From NCBI GenBank assembly GCA_963402885.1, contig OY727095.1:31563001-31627000 (forward strand): 64,000 bases of DNA, in the 5' to 3' direction. Both the position numbers and the translations under genes were made by a program. Below are positions 35,601-50,600 of this stretch, piece by piece; the first letter of the stretch is position 1; each line of letters opens with the position of its first letter. The DNA is from Antedon bifida (taxonomy: Eukaryota > Echinodermata > Crinoidea > Comatulida > Antedonidae). A model generated the notes under the pieces. It searched no databases, was not told the origin of the DNA, and saw only the letters and a list, made by a program, of their open reading frames with translations.

Positions 35601-38600
35601 AATTTCCTTTACATGCTTTAAGCATCACTGAAACAATCAACAGACTGCAAGTATTAATACACCAATAAAAATGCTATAAACATCAGGCTCAAAATCTAAT
35701 AATATTTAAGTAATTTCCTCTTGCATATATTTCTAATATCAGTTATAATATCTTTTTCGTCTCTTAGATATCACAGATACAACTGTTTCAGCAATAACAT
35801 CTATGGGTATACGGATTCATTTTAAATGTTGGGGAAGAAGAAAGAGAGGGTGGTAGGAGGGGGAAGAAGAAGAGGGTGGGGATAATGGAGATTAGGTGGG
35901 ATGGGGAGAGAAGATGGGGGAGGAGAGAAAGTGGGAAGGAGGAAAGAAGGTGGGAAGGAGGAGAGAAAGTGAGGAGGAGAGAAGGTGGAAGAAGGTAGGG
36001 ATAGGGAGAGAAGGTGGGGAGGGGAAAGATAAGGTAGGGAGGGGAGAAAGAAGGTGGTGAGGGGGAGAGAATGTGGGGAGGGAGAGAGAAGGTGGGGAGA
36101 GGGAGGGAAATATATAAATTTAAAACCATTAACCATTAATCATATGAAGTTGCAGCTTGACATATCATTAGGGAGGTTTCTGTCAAAAACCACTGTAAAC
36201 ATTACATCAAATCCTCAATAAAAATTAGTTGCAAAAAATATAAACATTCTTGTTAACCTTGATAATTCAATAACTTTTATGCTATTTACATAAATTTCAT
36301 CATTGTCTAAAACGTTATTTAATATTCCACCAACAAAAATATCCTCAGAAACTGAAATGTGCATACATGAATTAGTCATAAGTTTTGATATTCTTATCGA
36401 AATAAATTGGTATAAAAGAGCTAGTCTGTCTATGAATTCACAACTTCTGATAAATAATTAATGTTAAGTATTGCAACTGTGTGAAGAAAATTGTTTTTGA
36501 AGGTAATCGAATTATGAAAACAAAATACAAATTGTATCTTATCCAAGTCAGCTCTTATTAAAGCTCTACCTCTATTATATGAACACTAGTGCCTGTTGAA
36601 AACTTGCAAATTAAAAATGTCTTTTCACATTACTACTTGGCAAAATGTCAAGTATATTACTGTCTTTGTATGCAATTGTTTGCATATTAAACATGCACAA
36701 GCTATGATTTGTTTTTATTGTTTGTAAACATATATACATTGTGAAAGACTATGCCTATTGATTTTCAATCAATCAATCATTGGTTAATAACAAAAGTTTA
36801 CTAAAATCTTTTCTGAATCTTCAAAATGAGCCGAAATAGCCACCTTCTGTCACTCCGCATTTTCTCAAGTATTTTGCTAAGTTTCTGACATTTATTTTGA
36901 ATATTGGTAGATCTAAACCTTGAAACATTGCTGGATTTGGGTCTTGATTTAAAGCTATAGCTAACAGCGTAAATGTCTAGTATAAAAACCACTTGGGGCT
37001 AGCCAATCTATCATTCTTTGTGCCCTGCCGGCTAGTAAAAAATGAGAACTCGCTTACCAAAAGCAGACACATTAGTTTAAATATATCTGCAGTCAGAAGA
37101 TTTGTTTAACTTCTTTACATGAATATAGTTTTTAATGTTACTTTCAAGATTTAAGATGACAGAGTGTGGTGGGCAAGTACAATGTATAGTTATCAAGTCT
37201 ACTGGGCTAACGAAGGAAAAATTAACAAATTTAGCCATATTTCTATCTATATCTATAATAAAAATAATTAGAAGCAGCAGAAAAATATAAAAATAATAAA
37301 GAAATTAAAATTGAGCATAACATATTTAAATATTCTTCCCATTTTGATTTTGTATCTTGTACAGTCAAACATTTCTTTACATGTCAAGAAATGTTTGACT
37401 GGCCATTTGAAACAACAGACAATACAAAATAATCAATCAAAAATGTTCTATTCATTAATGGTCCGTTGCGATTAATTTCTTATAGATGTTTGGTAGTGTG
37501 CAGCATACAATATTGAAATACAGAATACTTTTAAATCAATATGACGATTTGTAACAATATCATAACAAGCAGATTTGATTGAAACTAGAACTATTAAAAT
37601 GATGACAGGGAAATCAATAATAATGAATGTGAACTAGATTGATTTAGAAATAAATCATATTCCGAAAATTAAATGTACAGCAGTCTGTGGATAAAGAAAA
37701 TAAAACTCAGCTAAATAAAGAAATGATGGTAGCTAAAACAATTTTTGATCTTTTCATCTTTACTGAATAATATCTACAAAGTATATGGATGTTGATTCTG
37801 GTACATTGGTTTAAAACTAATTTTGTTTTGAAAAAGTTATGAAATATTATGTTTACACATTTTAGAACGTGAGACACACAAAATGGGGGAGAAGGAAAGA
37901 AGAATATTATACTAGACTCAAACTTGTCACTTTGATGAGTTCGATTTATCCGCAAAAAAAAACACCATGTGCATATATGTTAGAAAATGCGCACATAAAA
38001 GATTATGCCATTATGACCTGAAGAAAATAATATAGTGCTGAATTTGACTATAATTGTTTGTCGTCCACTCAAGTTTGCTTACAGTTTTGTGGGAATCAGC
38101 TGTTTTATGTACACATCGCATATTAAATGTTTGTTTCGACAACGGAATATTCTGATTAGCAGAATCGGCAATCATATTTATGTAAAACATTTGTATTACA
38201 TTGCATTACACCCAGCAAAATTTTCTACAAATATTTCATTTACATAATTATGTTGAGGCAATAGTTGGGTGGTGGGCAAAATAATTCCATAAAAATACTT
38301 CAGTTACATGTTTGTTTTGATTAGGGTAATAATGTTAATTAGAGAGGCTGTGCTAACAACATTCGTAATACATTATACCCAGCAACAATAATTTCATACC
38401 AATATTTCAGTTATATATTTATGTTTGTTTTGATTATGGTAATAAAGTTAATTATAAGGTTGTGCTAACAACATTACACCCAGCAATAATCATTCTAAAA
38501 CATTTCACCTATATTCAATTCTGTTTTGTCTAGCTAATTATGTTGATGCGAGTGAGTTGACCAATGAAAAACAATTGATTATTCAAACAGTCGCTTATCA

Positions 38601-41600
38601 TTGGTCTACTAGCTTGCGTTGCGTTCCTCAAGTGGGAACCAATCTTTAGCAGAGTTGCCACTCATGTTACTTAGACAACATACTGTATGTATCACATACT
38701 CATGTTAACAATTATTCACTAATAACATTTCACTTACAGTAAACATTAACAATCTTTCAACTCTAGTCCGCATAGACTGCTACCTATCCCTGTACTAATG
38801 AGTCACAACAGATGTGTGAACTTAGTATGGTACTAACATTACTTGTTCTGGGCTTGGTCCTTTAATCCCAGAATAGCTTAAACCCTTAAGAATTCCAACT
38901 ACAAAGTATAATATTCTATAAACAGCTGCTTCCATGGAAATGAGCTTTGAAACAGAAGTTAAGGAAACCAATTTTAAACATTAACAAAATATAGAACCTG
39001 GCTGTCTACTCAATTTTTCATGAATTTGAATAGTGGCTGGCAATCATGTTTTTAATTTCATGTTTTTAATTTCATGTTTTGTGGGTTCGCTAAATTTCTT
39101 TGTACACATATTCTTTATAGCCTCTTTAAAAAGAACCAGAAGATAAAATGTTCAACGGTTTATAAACTTACTAAAATTAATAACAACTACTGGGGCAATA
39201 GTGTAGAATAGATAAGCAACAGGCATCTCAATTATTGAGGATATCTTTATTCTTAGCCAAGGATTTTCTTTAACGTATAATTTTAAATTTTTAAGTGAAA
39301 TTTTCATTCTTTCATCCGATCTTCTTTCGACTTGTGAAAATTAATGCTTTATTGTTTTATTATGTACAACAATTTCTTGTTAATTCTGGAAGATTTGATT
39401 GATGTTTCTGTTGGTTGTTTGTTTTAAAATGTTGTATTTGTTATCTGAGGCGCCTTGTTTGAAGCTAAGCCTTGTGAGGCCCCCTTTGTATAATATATTG
39501 AACAAATAAAAAATGTTAAAAAATCTGTCTTACAAATGTAGTCTTACACCATGTAGCAGTGCAATATAATCTTTACAAACGCTATTCCAAAAATTACAGT
39601 GGCATTACATTTTGGTAGTCACCTTGTAGCCTTTCAATTTAGAAGTAGCAAGAAACAAAGTTACATGGAAGCACCTTGGAGCTGTAAAATGAGACTGATC
39701 AGAAACTTTAAATCTTTTTTTAATGTTTTTTGTAAACAGTATATATATATATATATATCCAATCTGCAGACAGTACTGTTTCGATCTTATTAGATCTCGT
39801 CAGTGCAGCTCAGGTTTCGAAATGAAATGTACCGCAGAACTGGCACAATATATAGGCTGAGCCAGGTATGCGGGACATGGTACACTGATTATGAACACAA
39901 AGAGTGCACAAGCTATATATATATATATATATATATAGTTCATTCCTGGAAGGGATCATTTTATTTGTGCTCTCTAAGCATCTAAATTTATTTCCTATTG
40001 GATGAAAATCTTAAATGAAAGTTAACAAAACATTTAGGATGTAAGTTGTACTTACTTGAAAGGTGAGACTTTGAGCATAGACATGAAGTACGATTCGTCA
40101 GGTATTATAGACGTTTGAGTGTAAAGTTGCAGGGCGTTCATATAAACAGTTCTCTCAGAAGGATTTAAAATCATCTCTAGATAGTCCCTGAAAAAAAGAA
40201 GCAGACACACTGTTATACATAGAAATTGTCCCCAACCATGAAACTCTCTCTCTCTTATAGAGTTCTGCGGTACTGACGTCACAACGGTAGGTTGTGCCGT
40301 TTCGTAGCTAGAAAACTAAGATACATAATTTTTGATAGAAATACAGATCTATAGTTTCGTTGAACGCATCTATCGTTGTGCCGTCACACCTCAGAACTCT
40401 ATAGTAAAATAGGGATGTCGTAATGATAAAGATCTTGGATTATAACTTTTAAAGATATATTTTCCCCCTAATAATTTTTTTTCCTAATTTTTTGTTGAAT
40501 ATGCCATTTTCAAAAACTGGATAAAAAAAACATTATTTACTTGAAATAAATGTAATATAAAGCAAAAAAAATGCTTAAATTATCTATTTTTGGTGTTTTT
40601 TTTTTTCAGAAGTGAATAACTTGATTAAAACTGCAAATGGCCTATTTAAAGTCTGATTTTAATAATCTTCATTGTTCATTGGGGGACAATACATCTTTAA
40701 TGTTTTAATATAATTTAATCTTTTCATTTCTTTTTCCATATTACAAAAACTATAATCCTAAAAACAACACGAGAATAGTGTCCAACACAAACGAAAATAA
40801 CATATAAATAGCAAATGTTCTTCTAATGCTACCAGCCATATACAACATAAGTGTCTTAAATCCATTTGAAACACTCTGGCACACTTATCTAAGCTTCATT
40901 AGCAATCACAACAGCAATTGCACAAAGCTCTCAAGTCATAAGTAACATGTAATGACCAACCAGTATTAATATACTATAATATCAATAGCCATTTCTCTTT
41001 AGACTACCTGTGATTTACCGCACATACTTAGAACATACTTAGAACATTGCACGACAACTTTCCTACTTCAATAAACTGACTGTAGCAATAAAAACATTGT
41101 TGGTATTTTTCTAGTGTATATAAATGTACATTTATGTATATCCACTTTTAATAATAACACTAGTATAATCTCTAAAGTCATGCCTTATGCAAATGGTATT
41201 GAGAGGTAGACAGGCTGTAGCCTCGTATGTTCAATTGATTTCTTTTAGGATCTAAATACAGTCCTATAAAACATTGGTATTTTTCTATTGGTATTTTTCT
41301 AGTGTGTAGCCAATGTTACATTTATGTTATATGTATTTATGTATACCCACTTTTAATGATAACACGGGTATATAATCTCGAAAGTCATGCCTCTGTAAAT
41401 GGTATTGAGAGGTAGACAGGCTGTAGCCTAGTATGTTCAATTGATTTCTTTTAGGATCTAAATACAGTCCTATAAAACATTGGTATTTTTCTAGTGTGTA
41501 GCAAATGTTACATTTATGTTATATGTATTTATGTATACCCAATTTCAATGATAACACGGGTATATAATCTCTAAAGTCATGCCTCTGTAAATGGTATTGA

Positions 41601-44600
41601 GAGGTAGACAGGCTGTAGCCTCGTATGTTCAATTGATTTCTTTTAGGATCTAAACACAGTGCTATAAAACGTTGGTATTTTTCTAGTGTATAATGTACAC
41701 TTATGCACACCTAATTGTAATGACAACATGAGGATACATAATCTTTAAAGTCATGCCCACGCAAATGGTATCGAGAGGTATACATGCTGTAACCTTGCAT
41801 TTTGTTTAATTTATATCTTTCGGTAATATTTAGAATCTGAAATATATACAGTTACTGTCAAATTGTGGCAAAATAAAAAATTTTCTATAAAATTGGAATG
41901 TGTTGCAAATCTGTCTACAGAAAGTTATCTTTGATATTTTTTTTGTACAATGATTTTGTATTAAGTTTTTTTTGTTTTGCTATGGATATATTATGTCATC
42001 ATGGTATTTCTAAATAAAAAGATGAATGAATGATATACTGTATATTCCAATATACCCAGAAAAAAGTGTTCAAAAATGTCCATACTCTAAGTAGTACAGT
42101 AGTTATTTTAATTACCAGCTTAGGGTGGTTTCCTATCTCTATCTAAACCCCTAGGTTATTTAAAAAAAGGAACATTTACCCAGATATCCCAGGTCATTAA
42201 AATCCTGTTTGTAGATGTCTTCCTTTGTATTAAGACATTCATTTACAACAGCATTTTAATTATTTTCATCTTTGACTCATGCATACACGCTTCTAAACTT
42301 CAGGATCCCAAAGTTAATACAAGAAAAGAGAAATATCATCTTAATTACTTTTTGAGATCCTATGCAGGAAACTCAATACTTTAATGATGTAATGGATATA
42401 GCAATAAACTTGAGAACATCTAGACATTGAGATAAATAAATGATAAATATCTCCGCTAAAGAACAAGATTTTGATGGCATAGCCTAGGATAAGGGAAGCA
42501 TAAACAATTTGCAATACCTTGACAAGGTTGGCTTAGTGGGATATTGTGAAGAGGATGAAAACCTCATCAAAGTCAGATGCTTCAGTTACATATTTGATGG
42601 AGTATGTTTCTATACATATAAAAGCAATAAAATCTGGTATTGACTAGTTACTAGTAAACCTATTTTGTACCAAATGAGCTAGTAAAACAAATTGGGTTTT
42701 TTGCTTTAAGTTAAGTCGGGCAAGTTTGGCAGATATTTTAGTTGCCCTAACAAAATTTAGTAAATAGAAGTGTGTATTGTTGTATAAACTTCAGTCATCC
42801 CGGACGACTGTTAATATGTGTAAATTTGGGGGGTAAATGTTGGGATAACATGTGACTCGCAGCCTACTGGGCTGAATTGTGGCCTACACATACAATTTTC
42901 TACTCCCCTAAAGATAATTTGTCCCATACAGCTTCCACTAACAACATTCATTCATCTGTCCACATTGACTCTAAAACAATTATGTAATATATTCTATTAA
43001 TATATTTGGAACATGATCTCATAATGGCGTCGAGCATAGCTCATCGGCGAAAGTTCCGTATTTTTAGCTGTATGAAAAAATGTCTCTGGCGGGATTATTA
43101 TTATTATATATATAGATTTGAAAGAGTCATGAGTTACAACCCTGGCACTAGGTCAGTATTGAGATTGGAAGGCAACACCACTACAGCGTCACTATGTAAA
43201 AAAATATATTTGCATAAATCCATAATAGTATGAAAATTTGGTTTAAACCTTCATATTAATTTTACCTGCTGAAAACAGCCCATTGTGAAGTGCTATGCAT
43301 GTCACTCCACGGAGCTTTGCCACTCCGAGATGAGATGTTATATACGTGGGCACCACATCCGTACCACACTGACGTATCAGTGGTCTTCTGTGAACGGTCG
43401 TTCCAGTTTCCGTTGATACGCATAAAATTAAAACCTGCAATATTAATAACATATGGCACTTGATAAGAAATTCAGTCTATAGACATTAAACACATTGTGA
43501 AAAGTCATCAAATATTAATAATTCATAAATTATTCAGTTTGTGCTTTTAAGATGGTTTTCAGATTGTTTTTCTTTCAAAATTAAACACAGGTAATAAAAT
43601 GAACAAAGATATAAATGAACACAGGTAATAAAATGAACACGAGTAATAAAATAAACACAGTTAATAAATGAACAAAGATATAAATAAACACAGGTAATAA
43701 AATGAACACAGGTATAAATGAACACAGGTAATAAAATGAACATGGGTAATAAAATGAACACAGGTAATAATTGAACATTAAAGAAAGAATGTATGACAAA
43801 TACTTCAACCAAACTTGTCTATCATACACCTAAAGCTCTGTTTACATATAAGCTTTATGCGGCAACAAAATATGATGATGTCATATCATACCATATTTAT
43901 GTCATATCATACCATATTTGGGCATATCACTACCATATTTGGGCACATCATATTTTTTTTGTCAAACTAGGTTGATAGTGTAGACAGAGCTTTAAAATTT
44001 CAATTTATTTCTTCATTATACTGAATGAATGACCTTTTCAGTACAAAATCGTTCTCCTAAAGTAACCAATGTACAAATAGCTCTATGTTTAATTCAAAGA
44101 AAAGGGCAATGCAAGGAGAATCTTTATGTGACAAAAAATGTGCCCATATATGGACATGATAATGTCATATCACTACCATATTTAGGCATATCACTACCAT
44201 ATTTGGGCACATTACATTTTGTTGTCAAAGTAGTTTGATAGTGTAGACAGAGTTTAAAAGATGGTGTTTAGATTGGTTTCCTTAACATCAATAATTCAAT
44301 CGATAGATTAAGAAAACATCGCTGGTGTTCATGATAACCCGACACTAACTTTTTAAATTTTAGACGTTTGAATAATTTACTAAGATGTGTATGCTGCAGA
44401 AATATATACATTATCTAGATTGAAACTGACCACATTTTGAAAAGCAATCTGTAATACACAATACATTTGAAATGGAATATTCAACATGACATATAGTCTG
44501 AGATTCAATTAAGTTTTGCTTCTGTTTCAAATTTGCTAAATGGTAACTTCTAAAAATAAATCACTGCTCTATTTACTTCTTCGTTTTGAATAATATTTGA

Positions 44601-47600
44601 AAGATTGCACATCAAACTTAAATACATTTTTAAGATTGCTTGAATATAGTTTTAAGCAATATTTCATAGATATTTAATAATAAAAAAAATTGTTTTCAAC
44701 AAATGAAAGTATATTTAAAGACTATATTTTCATAGCCGTAATCTGGAAAAAAGCAGAATCTCTACTACTACTAAAGCATCCTCTTAAAAGGGTGTTCCTT
44801 GATTACTGAGGGTCTTGATTTTATTTTTAAATTATTATTAAGGAATGGACAATAGTGACCCACACGACAGTGTACCCTTAACAGAAGTGTCCTAAATGTG
44901 CAGTTCTACAGTACACAATATCCATGTTTGGAAGTACACACCCTGATTTAAGCTCTGTCTACACTATCAAACTTTATGTAAGAAAAAAAAGTGTGTTGAA
45001 ATATGGTAGTGATGTGCCTAACTATGGTAGTGATGTCCTGAAATATGGTAGTGATGTGCCTAACTATGGTAGTGATGTCCTGAAATATGGTAGTGATGTG
45101 CCTAACTATGGTAGTGATATGATACATCATCATGTTCATATATGGGCACATCACATTTTTTTTGTCAAACTAGTTTGATAGTGTAGGCAGAGCTTAAAAG
45201 GGAGAAGATTGTATTTCAATCATAGGCTTTGGATGTACAAACAGATAGAAGAAATATCGAAACCACTTTTTGTTTAAATATTATTTCACCTCTTGATGTT
45301 GAGAACATAGCAGCCAAATCATCAACATCCCTAATAGGAAGATCGGCACCACTCAAGTTGATCACAAAATCAAACGCACCCATTCTCATAAGCTCCTCAA
45401 ACCCCTACAAAATAAAAATATCAATCACAAAATTGTTTATGGTGAAATAGTTTAAACAATTACAAAAAGATTTCAACATAATAATAATATATTTTATTTG
45501 ATTACGGTTACTTAACTAGTAGTAGTAGTGTCAATTTGTAATAAAACAAACTGTCAACGAAAAAAGAAAAACTAAATAAATGAATTAATTAAATGTTGAG
45601 AACTGTAGGCACAAAAATACGTATATTTTTTTTAAATAGCCTCATCCGAACAAGAAGCCTAGAGTTAAGAAATTTGTGATTTTTGCTGTTGGAAAGAGAT
45701 CAAATATACCTTGTATGCATAAACCCCATTTACCATGCCAGACAAATTTGGCAAGAGAGAAAAAAATCTACAAAAAAACATATAGACTAATTTATCAGAA
45801 TCAATATTTTCATTTCAAAAATTAATAAAAGTCATGAATGTAAAATTGATGTTTTAGGAATATTTTTTATTGAATATTATGACTGACATCAGCCAATCAT
45901 AAATGTTTAAAAAATAATTATAAATACTGTTTATTGATATAGAATATAAAAATGTACAGTATAAAAAATAACAGTAAAAAGTGATTTATCACAACAGTTA
46001 AATGAACAATGGCAACATAACGAAAATGGAGAAGGATGAGGAGAATTATATGTTGGCGGCATTTATGATAAACATAATGAAGATGATTAGAATGTGATAA
46101 TTATAGATATATACATACAATTCATAAAATCATTATGATAATGATGATGTAATATGATGACAATAATGCCAATTATAGTGATAATGATAAGGATTAATTG
46201 ATTAAGCTAATTTATGGCAATATATATACCTGAGGACATAGTTCATGGACTATACCATTTGTGGAGAGGAGTATTCAATGAAAATTTCTACTTTTCGAGT
46301 TATATCTCGCTCTTCGAGAAGAAAGGGCTATTGTCGGTTTATCCAGGTAAGCTAGGCACGAAATAGACATATACTTATAGTAAAATAAAAATAGAAATTT
46401 ATTAAATATTATTTGTTTTTGCTTTTACTTTGTTGTACATCCGCTATTTTAATTTGTACTTTTTGCTATTTTGATGAAATAAAGATTAATTGATTTTGAT
46501 GAAATTAAAATGATGACAAACCTGGCATACATTGTGCTGATAATAGTAGCATATGATAAAGATATTGATCACGTTTTTAATGTTGTTGAGTGTATAAAGA
46601 TTTCAAATTGAAATTTAACACACATCCTCTATTACCAACAAGCCGTATCAGCATCTCACATGTAAAAGTTCAAACGCAAAGCAAATTGAACATTACTTAT
46701 TTTGTTTTTCATCATCTTTTCTTACCATTTCAATTATTACATAGTGCAGAGCTATAGTGTTTCTTTGAGTATTCTTTTATAGTGATTAATTGGTCTGAGC
46801 AAGCCTTATCGTCTATTAACGTTCTCTAGTTTTATAACGTGCAAGCGCTCCAAACATCATAATTAGCCTACTATTGTACACAACACAAGAACAGGTCATT
46901 CCGTCAGCTACAAAAATGTTAAATTTGAAGCATTTTACATCCATTTTTTCTGGAAAATTAGTTCGGCAAATTTATTCACGACATCACCTTAAACACTTCT
47001 GTGTCAATCAAGGACTTACGAAAGTTGGAAAAGCTCTCACAAAAAATCCGTAAAAGCAACAGCTGATATAAACTACTTAAAAAATTGCAAAACGTTTGGT
47101 GTGTTTCCAAAAAAATATCTTAATTTTAAATTTACTAATTTTTATACCTTATTCAATGCTTTTTTGTAACCAGATTTCATTTGGCCTTTGATGGATGGAC
47201 AGTTCATAACTATAACTATCTCAATTTGTGTATTTATATCAGACATTAGTCTTGGTCTTCCCTATTTATGCATGAAGATATAGATTTAGTCACTTGTCCA
47301 TCTATAGACTATAGATAGACATGACAATCTCTAATTGGTAATCTTGCAACAAAAATTGCATTTTTATTTTGTGATAACAATACATAACGGTCCCTTAAAG
47401 ACGTTTAAATACTCTTCGGACAATTACCTTACAGACTTAATGCGTACAGCATTTCATGTAAAGTTTACAGCTTAAGCAAAGGTATTAGCTATTTTGCAGG
47501 AGTGCCAAAAATGTACATAATATTTTATGCTTCATCGATTTTTACAAGCAAAGAAAAGCTAGAGAAAAGTTTTTATGTTCTAAAATTCTCAAGGGTCCTA

Positions 47601-50600
47601 TATCATTTTACATTTTACAGAACAATTCTACTACTTTTGTATATTTTTCAATGGATATAAATTATTAATGAATTTGTTTCTATTCAAATCGGTAGAGTTG
47701 CATTAAGATGTGGTTGCCCTTTTGCTTGTTTCTGTGATAGTGATGATAGTGAGGCAGCCTCATCCTTTAAACTGGAACATTTAGTTGTTGGTCACGCTAC
47801 CTTAAAATGCATGTTTTACAAGCAATGCTCTGATGCTGTTATACACCTGTGGATCAGAATATACAATAACATTATTTATTATTTCATTGTATCAGAAAAA
47901 TATATTTACCTCTAGCTCAGCTCTAACGATGTCGTACGATCCCCACGACGCAACAAATGATCGTTCCTTCGGCAATACATGGATGTTGTCGTATCCATTG
48001 GTAATGGAGTCCATTTTTTCATTTAATTCCTGAATAATAAACAAATAGTTAAAACACAAATACAGTAGTTGAGATCAAAACTGGACACACTACGCTTCAT
48101 TGGCTTACAATGTGAGTCTCAGATTTTCAATCATTCAGATTAAAACATTTACATGATTATAAACCTACAGCATCAATAATACTGGATTTATTGAGCTGGA
48201 TGATTTCTTTTTGTAAAATCTCTTACATTACATCTGTAGTACATGAGTGAATTTAATTTATTAATTTTCTAACCCTCGAGATGTATATTATATTAATCAT
48301 TATATTGTATAAAAAGTCTGTACAGTATCCACGGGAGCAACAATATCCATTATTTTTTTAATATCAAATGACAATGGCCCATGGCCCAATGCTTGTTGTT
48401 GAAGTATTATAAAATATGTCTGTTTATCTGCTGATCAATCTGCTGTTCAATAAAATATGTATAAATGTCAACCGATGTACAGTTTTAATTCACAGCAAAT
48501 TTTAAGTCCATTTCTAAGTTCACTTTTTCAATATCCTGCTTTTTTATTACCCGTTTTTAATTAGGCTCGATACCGCATGATTCTAAACCAATTTCTCATC
48601 TTCATACCTATGTAATTGGAATAATTCTACAGAGCGCCGGTAATGTGTTCGGCATTTTGTCCGCTGGGACTAGTTTCAGCATGTACTCTAACTACAAATG
48701 GCGGCTTATAATTACATCAAGTCAAGTGCGTTTCTATCCCGTGCTTAGTCTTTTCACCCATCGCTGCTGATGTATGTAGCTGAACATATATCTTTGACTG
48801 TAAATGTTTTGTAAAATAAAGTAATGTATATGACAAGATCAGTGAACCGTATCTAATAGGGAGGATGGAATATCCTTAAGCTCTGCCTACACATCAAACT
48901 TTATGTAACAAAAAAATGTGATGTGCCCATATATGGACATGATGTTGTCACATCACTACCATATTTGGGAATATCACTACCATATTTGGGCACATCACAC
49001 TTTTTTTTGTCAAACTAATTTGATAGTGTAGACAGAGCTTTAGGTAAGGTTCGTTAAGATGCTTGAACGGTAAAATATCGTAAAATACTAAAAAAAAAAA
49101 TGACAGATCCAAATAAAAACTAGACATGAAACTCGTCACTTTGACGAGTTAGTTATCCGCACAACGACAAACGCCACGTGCACGTCATACATTGGAATAT
49201 TGCACACAGATAAAGATTATGGCATTATGACAAGAACTGAAGAATATGATATGCTGTTAGTGCTGAATTCTGTCAATTTGTGTCATATAGTATATACATG
49301 CAAAGAGTATAATCTGTATACATATTACATACAGTGTAGAATAGGTGAAATTACGGGACCCGCCATTTATTCCAATTTTTAACATGGCGACGGTATCAAA
49401 ATGAAACACTTAAATAGCAATTTCTGGAGGAAATTATCTCAGGAACAACATATTAACGTGTAGAAGAAATTTGAATACGTAAAATATAGATGCGCACCCT
49501 TTTAAATGTGATGAACTATTACGCAAAATATGAAAATACGACTTTTTTTATTCAACTGGCCATATGATGACGTCACAACATCCGATTGGCAAAATGTTTA
49601 CATGAATTCGTATCTACAATCCAATAGCTTCCAGAAAACGTTTTAATCGTGATTATCACATTTTATTCTTACGAGCTATTACAGATTAAAATTTACTGTA
49701 AAGATGAAATTAATGACCCACGTAATTAAAATTTTTAGGCATGATGACGTCATAAAAATTAAAATATTTTTATCTCATGCTAAAGAAAGTTGATTGACCT
49801 ACACAATATATAAATTTAGGAGAAAAAGGAATACAGATAAGCATGATGCGCTCCATTGAATGTGATGAGCAATAACGAAAGAGACAAAAATCCTATATTT
49901 TACATTCGTGTGGCCATACGATGACGTCACAATGTTTTTTTAGCCTTATCGATGCATGATCCGATATCTACAACTCATCAACTTCTAGATTTTGTAATAA
50001 AAATAAACGGTTCACGGTTTACTTTAGAAACTATGACTGTTTAAAAAAAGACATAATTTTGACGATTTTTTAAGCTTTTTCATAAAAAACGCGCACGAAT
50101 TGTCTAATTCAACGTGTTCGTATGGCGTTATTTAAACTGGAAAAGGTCTAAATTGTTTTCAAAATTACTAGGAAAGACTTGAAAAATATAATCCAAGAGA
50201 AAAAAATATGTTTTTAACGCTACGTGCGCACCGCGTGCGTAAAAAATTGCGCGCCCGTGGGAATTTTTGACATGCTCAAAATGACAAGAAACGCATAAAA
50301 AGTTGATTAGAAATTAATTTTGCGCATTTTGAAATTTTAAATGCGCGTGCGCGCGTAACTTCTTGTGAAACATGCCATTTTTAATCCGTAGAAAGTTTGC
50401 CCCTGATATGACTTAAATTTTGTCAAAGTGTCAATACTAAATGACTTTTGGTTTTTAATCTATAATCAATCATTGAAATTCATAAAATTGCGCGTAAGTC
50501 ATGTTGCGCAACTATGACGTCATTCAAAAATAGGAGGTGCACAACTTCACGTAAATGCCCATATGTTGTCAAAGTTATGAAATGTTATGTTTACACATTT

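Noticed and set aside
35788..36136. Overlapping proline/serine-rich frames on the minus strand
   Set aside because: They are a composition effect of the polypurine tract.
43534..43829. Cys/Phe/Leu-rich frames on the minus strand
   Set aside because: They are translation of the 18-bp minisatellite in two frames.
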